DNA of 64,000 nt. Origin: Neobacillus bataviensis (lineage in GTDB: Bacteria > Bacillota > Bacilli > Bacillales_B > DSM-18226). The stretch is from assembly GCF_019969725.1 (NCBI RefSeq), contig NZ_JAHXYW010000013.1, positions 1-64,000 of the forward strand, read 5' to 3'. Shown one piece after another: positions 15,520 through 23,954 of the stretch; the stretch's first letter is position 1; the number at the start of each line of letters is the position of its first letter. The notes beneath the pieces are model-generated. The model searched no databases and was not told the DNA's origin. It worked only from the letters and a program-made list of their open reading frames with translations. Position numbers and translations under genes: made by a program.

Positions 15520-15756
15520 TTGAGCAAAAACAAAGTTATTAAATCGGTATCGTTTAACGTTACCAACGAGGTGGATAGGCGGTATTTAGAACGAATCGAG
15601 AATGTTAATTTTAGCGGCTACGTAAAGCGGCTTATCGAAAAGGATATGCGGCAGCGGAAGGTTATAAAGGCGGAAGCCAAATCTACACAGGACGGTAATA
15701 ACATGCCAGAGCTAGTTATTACAAGAGGTACGAGCTTATCCCTTATCTCAGAGTAG
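15520..15756 (+). CDS. ribbon-helix-helix-like DNA-binding protein
   Basis: This 78-residue protein starts at TTG after AGAAGGGAGG. A strand (KSVSFNVT), helix (EVDRRYLERIEN) and second helix (FSGYVKRLIEKDM) give the compact RHH/Arc-MetJ pattern in the first 45 residues, followed by a basic linker. Such proteins act as dimers on operators, often in plasmids and mobile elements. It is the first of three rightward genes under the divergent XRE repressor. The call is based on secondary-structure pattern, not a family match. Confidence 0.5.
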   Translation: MSKNKVIKSVSFNVTNEVDRRYLERIENVNFSGYVKRLIEKDMRQRKVIKAEAKSTQDGNNMPELVITRGTSLSLISE

Positions 15757-15845
15757 TACATCACGCTTTAACGGAATTATGGAACTTTGGAATTTTGTCA
15801 TTAAGCTTTTGAAATATCTCTATCGTTTTAAAAGAAGGGGAGAGG

Positions 15846-16247
15846 ATGTTGAGTACACTCACACCGATGTTTGACAAGACTAAACTAATTACCATTGACG
15901 ATCACAATAAAAAGGCAGAGCGTAAACAACGGAGCGATAAAAAAATACAGATAAAGGTGCCTGTTACCAGCGATGAAAAACTCCATATCGCACGTATGAG
16001 CTTAAATAGTGGACACCGTGGAGAAATCCATTCTTACTTGGAAGCGATATTTAAGCAAGCGGCAGAGCGATCATATATCAATTATTCAAAAGCTGTGTCG
16101 TACCGAGATGATGGAATATACGTATCCACTAAGGTGAGGAAAGAAGTATATGAAAAAATTATAGAATTAAAAGTGGGTTGGGGCTTACGTAGCATTAGAC
16201 AGGCGGCTCACCGTATTTTACACAATGAATTATTAATCGGAGGTTGA
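15846..16247 (+). CDS. hypothetical protein with two RHH-like modules
   Basis: This 133-residue basic protein has two similar segments: a strand followed by two helices at about residues 33-70 (IQIKVPVTSDEKLHIAR, then EIHSYLEAIFKQA) and again at about 88-128 (GIYVSTKVRKEVYEKIIEL, then RQAAHRILHNEL). This could be a tandem ribbon-helix-helix-like fold. I know no family for it. The start is ambiguous: ATG 15846 or the next codon TTG, with AAGGGGAG just upstream. Its stop is read into the ribosome site of the next gene (GGAGGTTGATT), so the two are translationally linked. Confidence 0.55.
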   Translation: MLSTLTPMFDKTKLITIDDHNKKAERKQRSDKKIQIKVPVTSDEKLHIARMSLNSGHRGEIHSYLEAIFKQAAERSYINYSKAVSYRDDGIYVSTKVRKEVYEKIIELKVGWGLRSIRQAAHRILHNELLIGG

Positions 16248-16249
16248 TT

Positions 16250-16810
16250 ATGAACGAGGTCAAATATAGCCAGTATGGTCTATTGAATAGTGCCTTGCGT
16301 AACTTAGAAGAAAAAGGATTCATGAATCGTATTTTCAATCACTTAATAATAGATAAGCGGCTAACCTTTAGGATTTCAGTTCCTAATGAACTCTATCTTC
16401 GAGCAGAAACGTTATGCGATGATGTCCTTCAATTAAGGGAAAAGGATAAAGAGTATACACAAGGAGAGTTAGTAGAACACGTTTTTTTTGATTTCCTTGA
16501 TGAAGTGCGTAAAAACGACAGTATTGTTGGATCAATTTATACTCGTCTAAATGTCCGAAAGCAACAATTGCCGCTCGTCAATGATCAGCCATTATTGCCT
16601 TCTAAAAGTAAAACGACAGTGATTACAAAAGTATACAGGGATGACGTGTTTAGAGCAGAAGTACTTTTGCAAGACCTGGCCAATTTTGTTCCTAATCACG
16701 AGCTTACGGTAGAAAAACTCATTGAAATAGTCTACCTCGATTTTCTGCTTGAATACACAAAGGGGCGCCGTAAGAACGTTATCAAAGAAATTTTGGAATA
16801 TATTGATTAA
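16250..16810 (+). CDS. hypothetical protein with duplicated RHH-like module
   Basis: This 186-residue protein starts at ATG 16250, six bases after CGGAGG. Residues about 43-83 (LTFRISVPNELYLRAETL, then ELVEHVFFDFLDE) and about 127-175 (VITKVYRDDVFRAEVLL, then KLIEIVYLDFLLEY) resemble each other in strand-helix-helix order. So the gene seems to be an internal duplication, like its upstream neighbour. Function unknown; DNA binding within a mobile-element control region is a reasonable idea. No metal or catalytic motif was seen. Confidence 0.55.
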   Translation: MNEVKYSQYGLLNSALRNLEEKGFMNRIFNHLIIDKRLTFRISVPNELYLRAETLCDDVLQLREKDKEYTQGELVEHVFFDFLDEVRKNDSIVGSIYTRLNVRKQQLPLVNDQPLLPSKSKTTVITKVYRDDVFRAEVLLQDLANFVPNHELTVEKLIEIVYLDFLLEYTKGRRKNVIKEILEYID

Positions 16811-16831
16811 GCTGATACAAATACGTTATGA

Positions 16832-17020
16832 ATGGCTCTTAAAATAAAGTCTATCACTATTACCATGGACGTATTTATTAGTTCAAACTGCTTTCATCAA
16901 GTTTCTGTCCGCTATGTCACCCTCTCCTGTCAAACATGCCGAAAATTAAAGAAGCATCGTGAAGTGGAACCTAATCTTTACCAGTGTACAAAATGTAAGC
17001 GGCATGTAGATTTCCGTTAA
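16832..17020 (+). CDS. small zinc-ribbon protein (uncertain)
   Basis: This possible 62-residue protein has a C-terminal CQTC...CTKC four-cysteine pattern (C-x2-C, about 15 residues, C-x2-C), typical of a zinc ribbon. The N-terminal half is not recognisable and no good ribosome site precedes ATG 16832, so the true start may differ. A hairpin terminator follows at 17050. It is 21 bp after the RHH-like gene and may be in the same transcript. Confidence 0.4.
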   Translation: MALKIKSITITMDVFISSNCFHQVSVRYVTLSCQTCRKLKKHREVEPNLYQCTKCKRHVDFR

Positions 17021-17529
17021 AATATTAATGAATATTATGTGAAAAAGGTAGCGTCTTTCCAAACGGAAGACGCTTATTTACTGGTAAAGTGAGCAAAAAA
17101 ATGCCTTATTACCAAGGAGTTATATGATATTGTGGGTTCTCGGCCTTTCTTCACGCATTTTGTGAGACCAGTAAATCCTGTTTTCTTCATCAATACCCTT
17201 CTACGCAATTAGAGTGGTTGCCCGTCTTCACGCCGCCTCTAGTAAAGTAGAAGAGGTATTCGATGTGCCGGAATAGCTGCCCATGGAATTGGGGTGTTGA
17301 TGAAAAAAGACTGAAGCTAAGAAGTAGTAAGGGTTTTTATACTGAAATCCATGCATTATAATAGGTAGTATTTAGGAGTACCGTCAATTCCAAAAGGAAA
17401 TCTTGATAATGTTGTAGGGATAGTGTATGTAGAAGAAATGGTATAACCTAGGGCTTAATTGTTGCTAAGGGTGGCCAGCTATGTCTTTGACGTACACACA
17501 ATAATATTATTTATAAAGGGGGCTATGAT
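17021..17529. other. gene-free interval before the large NTPase gene
   Basis: Apart from the terminator at 17050 I see no gene, repeat or known RNA. The last bases hold AAAGGGGGCTATGAT, the ribosome site of the NTPase gene. Confidence 0.4.
17050..17080 (+). terminator. hairpin terminator
   Basis: AGCGTCTTTCC pairs with GGAAGACGCT (one bulged T) across AAAC, followed by a short T-containing tail. Confidence 0.6.
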
Positions 17530-20500
17530 ATGACCGAAACGTTTGAATGGAAACGATTTTTATCCCCAAGAGACGGTCTAATAAATTTAAGTGACCATGG
17601 ATACTTGTATGATCCCGAGTCGGAGTGGGGTCCTCATTTTAATCCGAATGTCGTGACTTATTCTCAAGTTTCGTCTCAACCGTGCGTGATTGTGCTCGGG
17701 GAACCTGGTTCAGGGAAGTCAATTGCATTTAATCAATTTGCAAATGAACATCGGGAGTCGGTTATGCAGTTTAACTTAAATATCTGTAGTAGTGATGCAA
17801 TACTGTATCGAAAGTTATTCGAAGCTCCAGAGTTTATTGCTTGGAAGAATAGTAATGCAACTCTCCATCTGTTCATTGACAGTTTGGATGAATGTTTGCA
17901 CCGAATTGGAGGTCTCGTCAGCTTATTAGTATCGGAATTTCGTGACCTTCCTTTGGACCGTTTAAAAGTTCGAATTGCCTGTAGGACCGCTGAATGGACA
18001 AATGGGTATGAGAATGAATTTCGTCAGTTATGGGGTGAAAACCTAAAAGTCCTTGAACTGGCTCCTCTACGCAAACAGGATGTGAAACTGGCTGCAACTA
18101 AGTTTGGACTTAATGTTGATAGTTTCATAGAGGCAATCTCCAATAGAGGGGTTCAATCGCTTGCAATTAAACCTATTACACTCGAAATGCTACTAGACAT
18201 GTTTCGGATCCATCAAGTCATTTCTGGTTCGCAAATGGAACTCTATTCGACTGCTTGCGAGAGATTGTGTGAAGTAGTGACTCGTTCTACAGTTGGTCAG
18301 GCTTCACGTTTGAATGTGCGAGATCGGATAGAAATCGCGAGTCGAATTGCAGCACTAATGGCTTTTAGTGGTAGAGACGCGATTTGGATAGGTAAACATG
18401 CTAGTGATAAAGATAATCGGGATTTATCTGTACAAGAAATCTCATATGGGAATGACGAAAATGTACCCGGTGATTTTATCATTGATGAGTTGGATATTCG
18501 GGAAGTTTTAACGACGGGGCTCTTTTCATCAAGAGGAATTGACCGGATTGGTTTCACACACCAAACCTATCTAGAATTTCTTGCAGCTCGATTTATTAAG
18601 GCTCTTCCACTTTCCAAAATCCTTTCGCTTATTGTTCATCCTAAAAGCAGAAGAGCACGTATAACGCCGCAATTACGACAGGTAGTATCCTTGTTGGCAA
18701 TGATGCGTGGCGATGTCCGTAAAGAGATACTTGCTAGGGATCCACAAATCCTAGTTCGTTCTGACACGGTGAATTTTACAGATGAAGAAACTAAGCAACT
18801 TGTTGATGCTCTCATACGGGAATATGAGGAAGATAGGGTTGTTAACCCAAACTCTGAATTTAATGCTTATTTTTCAAAATTAGTGCATCCATGTCTCGCT
18901 GAGCAACTTAGACCTTATATCATTGATATAACGCGTGATACGGAAGCTCGCCTCGCGGCATTGCGGATTGCGCGAGCCTGCAGACTCACTAATCTTCAGT
19001 CTGAATTTGCAGATATCGCACTTGACGATAGAGAGAACGAGTTAGTCCGGGTTACAGCAGCGTATGCAGTTAAAGACTGTGCTGATACGGAGTGTAAAGC
19101 CCGGCTTTTGGGTTTAACAGAACTTCATGCTGATAAAGACCCAATGGATGAGTTAAAGGGTGTAGGGTTTCAAGCATTATATCCATCCATTATTTCTATT
19201 GAGGAAGTCTTCTCACGACTAACGCCGCCTCGACAACAATCATTATTGGGGGCGTATAGATATTTTATAGATTATATTCTCGCAGACAGAATCCCTGTCT
19301 CAGATCTTTTAGTTGCACTTCAGTGGTGTACACATCTTACGATAGCAGAAGGAATACAACGATACCAAGAGTTGGTACATAGCATTATATTACGAGCATG
19401 GGAACATTTCGAAGAACCTGAAATCCGAGAAGCCTTCGTAACTTTAGTATGGCAGCAGGTTCTCAATCATAACTCAGTTGATTTCTTACGAAGTGAAGAC
19501 CCAGATGGGTTAAAGATGCATCTTCTAATTACTGAAATGATAATACAATCGGATGAATTGGAAAGAGAAATATTTTATATCCAACGTACTGGTTTACTTT
19601 TGGAACAAGATTTTAGTTGGCTCATAGAGGCACTTGCCTCAGCAATGAAGCCAGAGGAGAAAGCTAAGTGGGCGACTCTTATCCAGTACGAATTCCGGTG
19701 GACTCGTGTTCAAATTGACATGCTATATTATGCAACATGTCGCTATCCAGAGGTTACCGAAAAATTTAAAGATTATTTTGAGGCTGTTGTATTGGGCTCC
19801 GAAAGAGAAGTAGAAATGCGTTCTTTGAGTGAAGCCATGGAACCAACAAAAAAGACTGGGATACCTGTTTTCAACCATACGCTGGAAGATATGCATATCT
19901 TCCTAAACGATTACTACTCTGGTGACCTTGATGCGTTGTGTCGACTACACAATTATATAGCGACTACCGCAGACGAGGACCGAATCTACATTCAAAGATA
20001 TGAAACGGATTTGACTCAAATGACGGGATGGGCTGTTGTGGATATAGACACACGTAATCGTATCGTGAAAACTTCGCAACATTATTTAATTCACGCTGAT
20101 CCTGATACGGAAGTATGGTTCGACACAGGCAGCTTTCCTTACAAAGCACTCACTGGATATATAACCTTGCAAATTGTATTAAAGTTCCACCCACAATGGT
20201 TTGAAGTACAAGAGCCACAAGTTTTGGAAAAGTGGGTCCCTGTCGTTGTTGCTTGGACAAGTTTTGCTGAGAAAGTGGAAGATTTAGAATGTATGTTAAA
20301 AGTTATGTATCGGTATTCGCCTAGCATTGTAATTACTTTTATAAAACGTCTGATAAATATGGAAAATAGTAGAAGTGGGCATTTGTTCTGTTTGGAGAAA
20401 TTCGATGGAATATGGAATGACGATATCACATCGGCACTATTACACATGCTAAAGCAGCGAGAACTTAAACCGCCGTGTGTTGGACAATTGTTGAGATACT

Positions 20501-21654
20501 TGTTAAAACAGTCTCCAGACTTATCGATCCCAATTGCTAAGTTAATTATTTCCAAAAGAATTCCAGAAGACCCGGATTCTATATTAAATGCTATTTCAAC
20601 GGCCAGTGAGCTTATGGTTTTCAATAAAGAAGGGTGGAATTTTGTTTTTAATGAATGCCTTAACGATACGAACATTGGACAACAAGTATTTCTACAATTT
20701 GCGGCGTCTTATTATCCAGACTTCGAAATCCCCAGTTTGGAGGAGAATGAACGAGCTGATTTGTATCTTTGGCTCCAAAATCAATTCCCATATGAAGAAG
20801 ATATGGACCACGATGGTGTATACACACTGACCGCTCGTGACCAAGTAGCATCTTTTAGAGATACCCTTATAAGAGGCCTAGTGTTATCGGGTACAACCCA
20901 AGGTTATACTGAGGTTAAACGTATAACTTATCAGTTACCAGAGTACCGATGGATTAAGCGACAACTAGCTGAAGCAGAACTGCATACACTTGAGGTTCAA
21001 TGGCAGCCGATATCTCCAGGAATATTATTGCGAACCGTTTATGTTCCTGCTTCACGACTCGTACAAAATGGAGACCACTTAATTGAGGTTATCTTGGAAG
21101 TATTAAACGACTTGCAGAAGGAGCTACATGGGGAAACTCCTGCAGTTGTTGAATTATGGGACGAAGTCTCTCGTAATCAATTTATGCCGATATTGGAGAA
21201 TCCATTTTCTGATTGGGTAATACGGCGTCTTAGAGAACGTTTTAGGGGGAGGGGAATCATTGCAAATCGGGAAGTTGTCATTCGTGACCGTGTAGGAGAT
21301 GCCCCAGGCGAACGTACTGATATTCATGTACAAGCAATAAGTGATGGGGATTTTCTTGGTGAATATAAAGAGATTACTGTCGTAATTGAAGTAAAAGGTA
21401 ATTGGAATGACGAACTTATGCAGGCAATGGAGACGCAGTTATTTCAACGATATTTAACAGGAACTGGTTTTCATCACGGAATTTTTTTAGTTGGTTGGTT
21501 TTCAAGCACTCGATGGAAGGACAGTGATGGAAAAAAAGCAAAGGTAGCAAGGTTAAACAAAGCGAATGTATCTCAACAGCTCGAAGCACAAGCTGACTCT
21601 CTTTCTTCTCAAGATACAACCATTAAATTATTTATTATGGATAACCATCTGTAG
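17530..21654 (+). CDS. NACHT/STAND-like NTPase with C-terminal PD-(D/E)XK nuclease
   Basis: This 1374-residue cytosolic protein has a P-loop GEPGSGKS at residues 57-64 and a Walker B-like LFIDSLDEC ending near 122, followed by a sensor-type RIACRTAEW. These are marks of NACHT/STAND ATPases, which sense an invader and oligomerise. The middle, about residues 400-1200, is a long helical region with no repeat family I recognise. The C-terminus shows GERTDIHV (D1264) and VVIEVKGNW (E1287-x-K1289), a PD-(D/E)XK nuclease pattern, followed by MQAMETQLFQRYLTG. Most defence STANDs place their effector at the N-terminus; here a nuclease seems to be at the C-terminus. It is alone in its unit, 0.4 kb from a tRNA-type attachment site, so it is a candidate single-gene anti-phage system. 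Confidence 0.75.
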   Translation: MTETFEWKRFLSPRDGLINLSDHGYLYDPESEWGPHFNPNVVTYSQVSSQPCVIVLGEPGSGKSIAFNQFANEHRESVMQFNLNICSSDAILYRKLFEAPEFIAWKNSNATLHLFIDSLDECLHRIGGLVSLLVSEFRDLPLDRLKVRIACRTAEWTNGYENEFRQLWGENLKVLELAPLRKQDVKLAATKFGLNVDSFIEAISNRGVQSLAIKPITLEMLLDMFRIHQVISGSQMELYSTACERLCEVVTRSTVGQASRLNVRDRIEIASRIAALMAFSGRDAIWIGKHASDKDNRDLSVQEISYGNDENVPGDFIIDELDIREVLTTGLFSSRGIDRIGFTHQTYLEFLAARFIKALPLSKILSLIVHPKSRRARITPQLRQVVSLLAMMRGDVRKEILARDPQILVRSDTVNFTDEETKQLVDALIREYEEDRVVNPNSEFNAYFSKLVHPCLAEQLRPYIIDITRDTEARLAALRIARACRLTNLQSEFADIALDDRENELVRVTAAYAVKDCADTECKARLLGLTELHADKDPMDELKGVGFQALYPSIISIEEVFSRLTPPRQQSLLGAYRYFIDYILADRIPVSDLLVALQWCTHLTIAEGIQRYQELVHSIILRAWEHFEEPEIREAFVTLVWQQVLNHNSVDFLRSEDPDGLKMHLLITEMIIQSDELEREIFYIQRTGLLLEQDFSWLIEALASAMKPEEKAKWATLIQYEFRWTRVQIDMLYYATCRYPEVTEKFKDYFEAVVLGSEREVEMRSLSEAMEPTKKTGIPVFNHTLEDMHIFLNDYYSGDLDALCRLHNYIATTADEDRIYIQRYETDLTQMTGWAVVDIDTRNRIVKTSQHYLIHADPDTEVWFDTGSFPYKALTGYITLQIVLKFHPQWFEVQEPQVLEKWVPVVVAWTSFAEKVEDLECMLKVMYRYSPSIVITFIKRLINMENSRSGHLFCLEKFDGIWNDDITSALLHMLKQRELKPPCVGQLLRYLLKQSPDLSIPIAKLIISKRIPEDPDSILNAISTASELMVFNKEGWNFVFNECLNDTNIGQQVFLQFAASYYPDFEIPSLEENERADLYLWLQNQFPYEEDMDHDGVYTLTARDQVASFRDTLIRGLVLSGTTQGYTEVKRITYQLPEYRWIKRQLAEAELHTLEVQWQPISPGILLRTVYVPASRLVQNGDHLIEVILEVLNDLQKELHGETPAVVELWDEVSRNQFMPILENPFSDWVIRRLRERFRGRGIIANREVVIRDRVGDAPGERTDIHVQAISDGDFLGEYKEITVVIEVKGNWNDELMQAMETQLFQRYLTGTGFHHGIFLVGWFSSTRWKDSDGKKAKVARLNKANVSQQLEAQADSLSSQDTTIKLFIMDNHL

Positions 21655-21922
21655 ATGTTAAGCATCAGATTAATTAAAACAAACGGACCCTAATCTACCG
21701 TGAGCACTGCCCATTCCTCGAAAATTTGATAAGATTGGCTGATTACCATGAATACAGACCTTTACAGGGGTGAAAAACTTAAGAATAATGGCAAAATTGG
21801 TTGATGGCATTAGCTTTCTAGCACCGCTTATGGATTACCTAAAATGAGGGGAGGTGCACGGCGACGCTCATGACGTAGAGGTAATCTAACGGACTGCGTA
21901 ATAGTTGAAAACTTGTGGTAAC
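21655..21922. other. gene-free interval right of the NTPase gene
   Basis: No supported coding frame was found on either strand. It is element-side DNA leading to the attachment site. Confidence 0.4.
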
Positions 21923-21963
21923 TGGTGGCATATTGGTGGCAAAACCAATCATTGTGCCACCAA
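21923..21963. repeat. clustered TGGTGGCA repeats next to the attachment site
   Basis: TGGTGGCA occurs at 21923-21930 and 21934-21941, and inverted as TGCCACCA at 21955-21962. The last two extend to a 9-bp inverted pair TTGGTGGCA/TGCCACCAA. Tyrosine integrases of Firmicute elements bind short arm-type repeats close to att, which these resemble. Confidence 0.55.
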
Positions 21964-21967
21964 TTAC

Positions 21968-22048
21968 ATCTGTTTAAATCATATTATTGAAAAATAAAAG
22001 CCTTTTATATCAACGATTTCAAACTAAATCTGTTTTAATCGGATTATC
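21968..22048. repeat. imperfect 21-bp direct repeat
   Basis: ATCTGTTTAAATCATATTAT (from 21968) and ATCTGTTTTAATCGGATTAT (from 22028) match at most positions and start 60 bp apart. The second copy abuts the tRNA-like segment. They are candidate integrase or excisionase sites. Confidence 0.5.
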
Positions 22049-22052
22049 ATTA

Positions 22053-22102
22053 CAACCTTGACAGGGTTGAGGTCGGGGGTTCGAACCCCTCACAGGTCAT
22101 CA
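22053..22102 (+). other. tRNA-Val(GAC)-like 3' half, probable attachment site
   Basis: The segment folds as an anticodon arm (CAACC-TTGACAG-GGTTG, anticodon GAC), variable loop AGGTC, T arm GGGGG-TTCGAAC-CCCTC, and the 3' acceptor strand ACAGGTC followed by A. A proper 5' half is not present: the upstream 26 bases are AT-rich and only partly pair (6 of 7 acceptor positions, one by wobble). A strong terminator follows at 22104. This is what remains on one side when an element integrates into the 3' end of a tRNA gene. The intact tRNA would be at the other element end, outside the window. The alternative is a degenerate complete tRNA. Confidence 0.6.
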
Positions 22103-22103
22103 T

Positions 22104-22139
22104 AAATCCTAACATCAAAATGATGTTAGGATTTTTTTT
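22104..22139 (+). terminator. strong terminator after the tRNA-like segment
   Basis: AATCCTAACATCA and TGATGTTAGGATT form a perfect 13-bp stem (loop AAA) followed by a T8 run, as expected at the end of a tRNA transcript. Confidence 0.85.
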
Positions 22140-22219
22140 GCGAATTAAAAGTATAACAACTAATGGTATGAATATTACAGAATAAGATAACAAAATCTAT
22201 AAATGATGGAGGTGAGATT

Positions 22220-22582
22220 ATGAAGAAACTCATAAATGGTGTGATTTGTATTGTTTTTCTTGGTTTTCTTGCAGCCTGTGGCGGCGGCAATGATAAGGAT
22301 ACTGCGGATAATGATAAAACTACCACTGAAAAAACCGAGGAAAAAGCGCCAGCCACTAATACTGCTAATGCTGATGCTACCTTTCAGCAATCCTGTGCTG
22401 CCTGTCATGGAGCGGATTTAAAAAGTGGCAGTGCACCAGATCTAGATAAGATTGGCTCGAAATATTCAAAGGCTGAAATACTAGATATTATCGAACACGG
22501 TAAAGAAGGCGGTATGCCAGCGGGACTCCTTAAAGGTGATGACGCTGATGCAGTTGCTACTTGGCTTTCAGAGAAAAAATAA
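22220..22582 (+). CDS. cccB: cytochrome c-551-type lipoprotein
   Basis: This 120-residue membrane-anchored mono-haem cytochrome c has a signal with lipobox LAAC (lipidated Cys20), a linker of about 35 residues rich in Asp, Lys, Thr and Ala, and a haem domain starting near residue 52. The haem motif is CAACH (59-63) and the sixth ligand is probably Met99 in EGGMPAGLL. It matches Bacillus CccB/c-551 in size and layout and carries electrons on the outer face of the membrane, towards the terminal oxidases. The ribosome site is TGGAGGTGAGATT. It is the first core-type gene after the attachment site and is a single-gene unit with its own terminator. Confidence 0.88.
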   Translation: MKKLINGVICIVFLGFLAACGGGNDKDTADNDKTTTEKTEEKAPATNTANADATFQQSCAACHGADLKSGSAPDLDKIGSKYSKAEILDIIEHGKEGGMPAGLLKGDDADAVATWLSEKK

Positions 22583-22591
22583 ATGTATAGG

Positions 22592-22636
22592 AAAACCAGA
22601 ATGGTTTTGAGAACCAATCTGGTTTTATTTTTATTA
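22592..22636 (+). terminator. terminator of the cytochrome gene
   Basis: AAAACCAGA and TCTGGTTTT form the outer stem with an inner TGGTT/AACCA pair, followed by ATTTTTATT. Confidence 0.8.
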
Positions 22637-22716
22637 CAAGTGTTTGAATATTCAGTCAAGAGATTTTATAATTTAAATGAACCAAAATAATAGTTTTTGA
22701 AGGAGACGAGTGGAGT

Positions 22717-23883
22717 ATGGAGAAAGTAAGTGTCGATAGTAAAGGTTATTTTGGAGAATTTGGCGGAAGTTTTATACCTGAGGATCTTCAGCAGGTAATG
22801 AATGTATTAGAAGAACAATTTTTAAAGTACAAGGACGATCCTGAGTTCCAAGAAGAGTTCAAATACTATTTAAAAGAATATATTGGGAGGGAAAATCCGT
22901 TAACTCTAGCTGAAAATTTAACGAATCAGCTGGGCGGAGCTAGAATTTATTTAAAAAGGGAAGATTTAAATCATACCGGCGCACATAAAATTAATAATGC
23001 CATTGGTCAAATATTATTAGCGAAGCGAATGGGAGCAAAGCGAATCATTGCTGAAACAGGAGCAGGACAGCATGGTGTAGCAACAGCCACAGCATGTGCA
23101 ATGTTTGGTATGGAATGTGTGATTTACATGGGCAAGCTAGATACAGAACGCCAAGCGTTAAATGTCTTTCGGATGGAGTTGTTAGGCGCGAAAGTGGTAC
23201 CTGTGGCTAAGGGACAAGGGCGTTTAAAGGACGCTGTAGATGAGGCGCTGGGCGATTTGGTGCAAAACTATCAAAATACTTTTTATTTACTAGGTTCGGC
23301 AGTTGGACCACATCCGTATCCAACAATGGTCAAACACTTTCAAGCGATTATTAGTGAGGAATCTAAGCGACAGGTGCTTGAAAAGGAAGGAAACCTCCCG
23401 ACTGCGGTTATTGCCTGTGCAGGTGGCGGAAGCAATGCGATTGGAGCTTTTGCCCATTATATAGAGGAAAAGAATGTCCGCCTAATTGGCGTAGAACCTG
23501 CCGAGGCGCCAACTTTAACAGAAGGAGTTCCGGCTGTTATCCATGGATTCAAGTGTTTGACGCTGTTAGATGAAAATGGGGAACCAAAACCAACGTACTC
23601 AATCGCGGCAGGCTTGGATTATCCAGGTGTTGGTCCGGAGCACAGCTTTTTGAAAACAAGTGGCAGAGCGGAGTATGTAACGGTAACTGGTGAGGAAGCG
23701 TTGGAAGCTTTTCAACTATTAAGTAAAACGGAAGGAATAATCCCAGCCCTGGAGAGTTCTCATGCGGTTGCCTATGCTATTAAGTTAGCAAAAGAATTAT
23801 CAAACGATGATGTAATCATCGTGAACCTATCAGGCCGCGGTGATAAGGACGTAGAACAAGTTTTTCATATGCTGCAAAAATAA
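22717..23883 (+). CDS. trpB: tryptophan synthase beta subunit
   Basis: This 388-residue PLP enzyme makes L-tryptophan from indole and serine. The PLP-binding lysine is K91 in [12 protein letters not shown], the phosphate-binding loop is [10 protein letters not shown], and the AETGAGQHG and GPEHSFL motifs are intact. The length and full-length similarity suit the TrpB1 type. No trpA, trpC, trpD or trpE is adjacent, so this is an orphan copy that may salvage indole or duplicate an operon copy elsewhere. ATG 22717 is preceded by GAAGGAGACGAGTGGAGT. A terminator follows at 23923. Confidence 0.93.
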   Translation: MEKVSVDSKGYFGEFGGSFIPEDLQQVMNVLEEQFLKYKDDPEFQEEFKYYLKEYIGRENPLTLAENLTNQLGGARIYLKREDLNHTGAHKINNAIGQILLAKRMGAKRIIAETGAGQHGVATATACAMFGMECVIYMGKLDTERQALNVFRMELLGAKVVPVAKGQGRLKDAVDEALGDLVQNYQNTFYLLGSAVGPHPYPTMVKHFQAIISEESKRQVLEKEGNLPTAVIACAGGGSNAIGAFAHYIEEKNVRLIGVEPAEAPTLTEGVPAVIHGFKCLTLLDENGEPKPTYSIAAGLDYPGVGPEHSFLKTSGRAEYVTVTGEEALEAFQLLSKTEGIIPALESSHAVAYAIKLAKELSNDDVIIVNLSGRGDKDVEQVFHMLQK

Positions 23884-23922
23884 ATCCTGATGACAAGAGT
23901 GATAACATTAATGATAAAAAAT

Positions 23923-23952
23923 GCCCGATCAATTTCTGACCGGGCGTTTTGT
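23923..23952. terminator. convergent terminator
   Basis: GCCCGATCA pairs with TGACCGGGC (one mismatch) across ATTTC, with TTTTG on the plus strand and an A/T run on the other side. It serves trpB and probably the minus-strand hydrolase. Confidence 0.75.
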
Positions 23953-23954
23953 TA

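Noticed and set aside
21778..21910. Possible integrase gene end at the attachment site
   Set aside because: No frame gives an R-H-x-x-H/Y signature on either strand; the sequence is non-coding.
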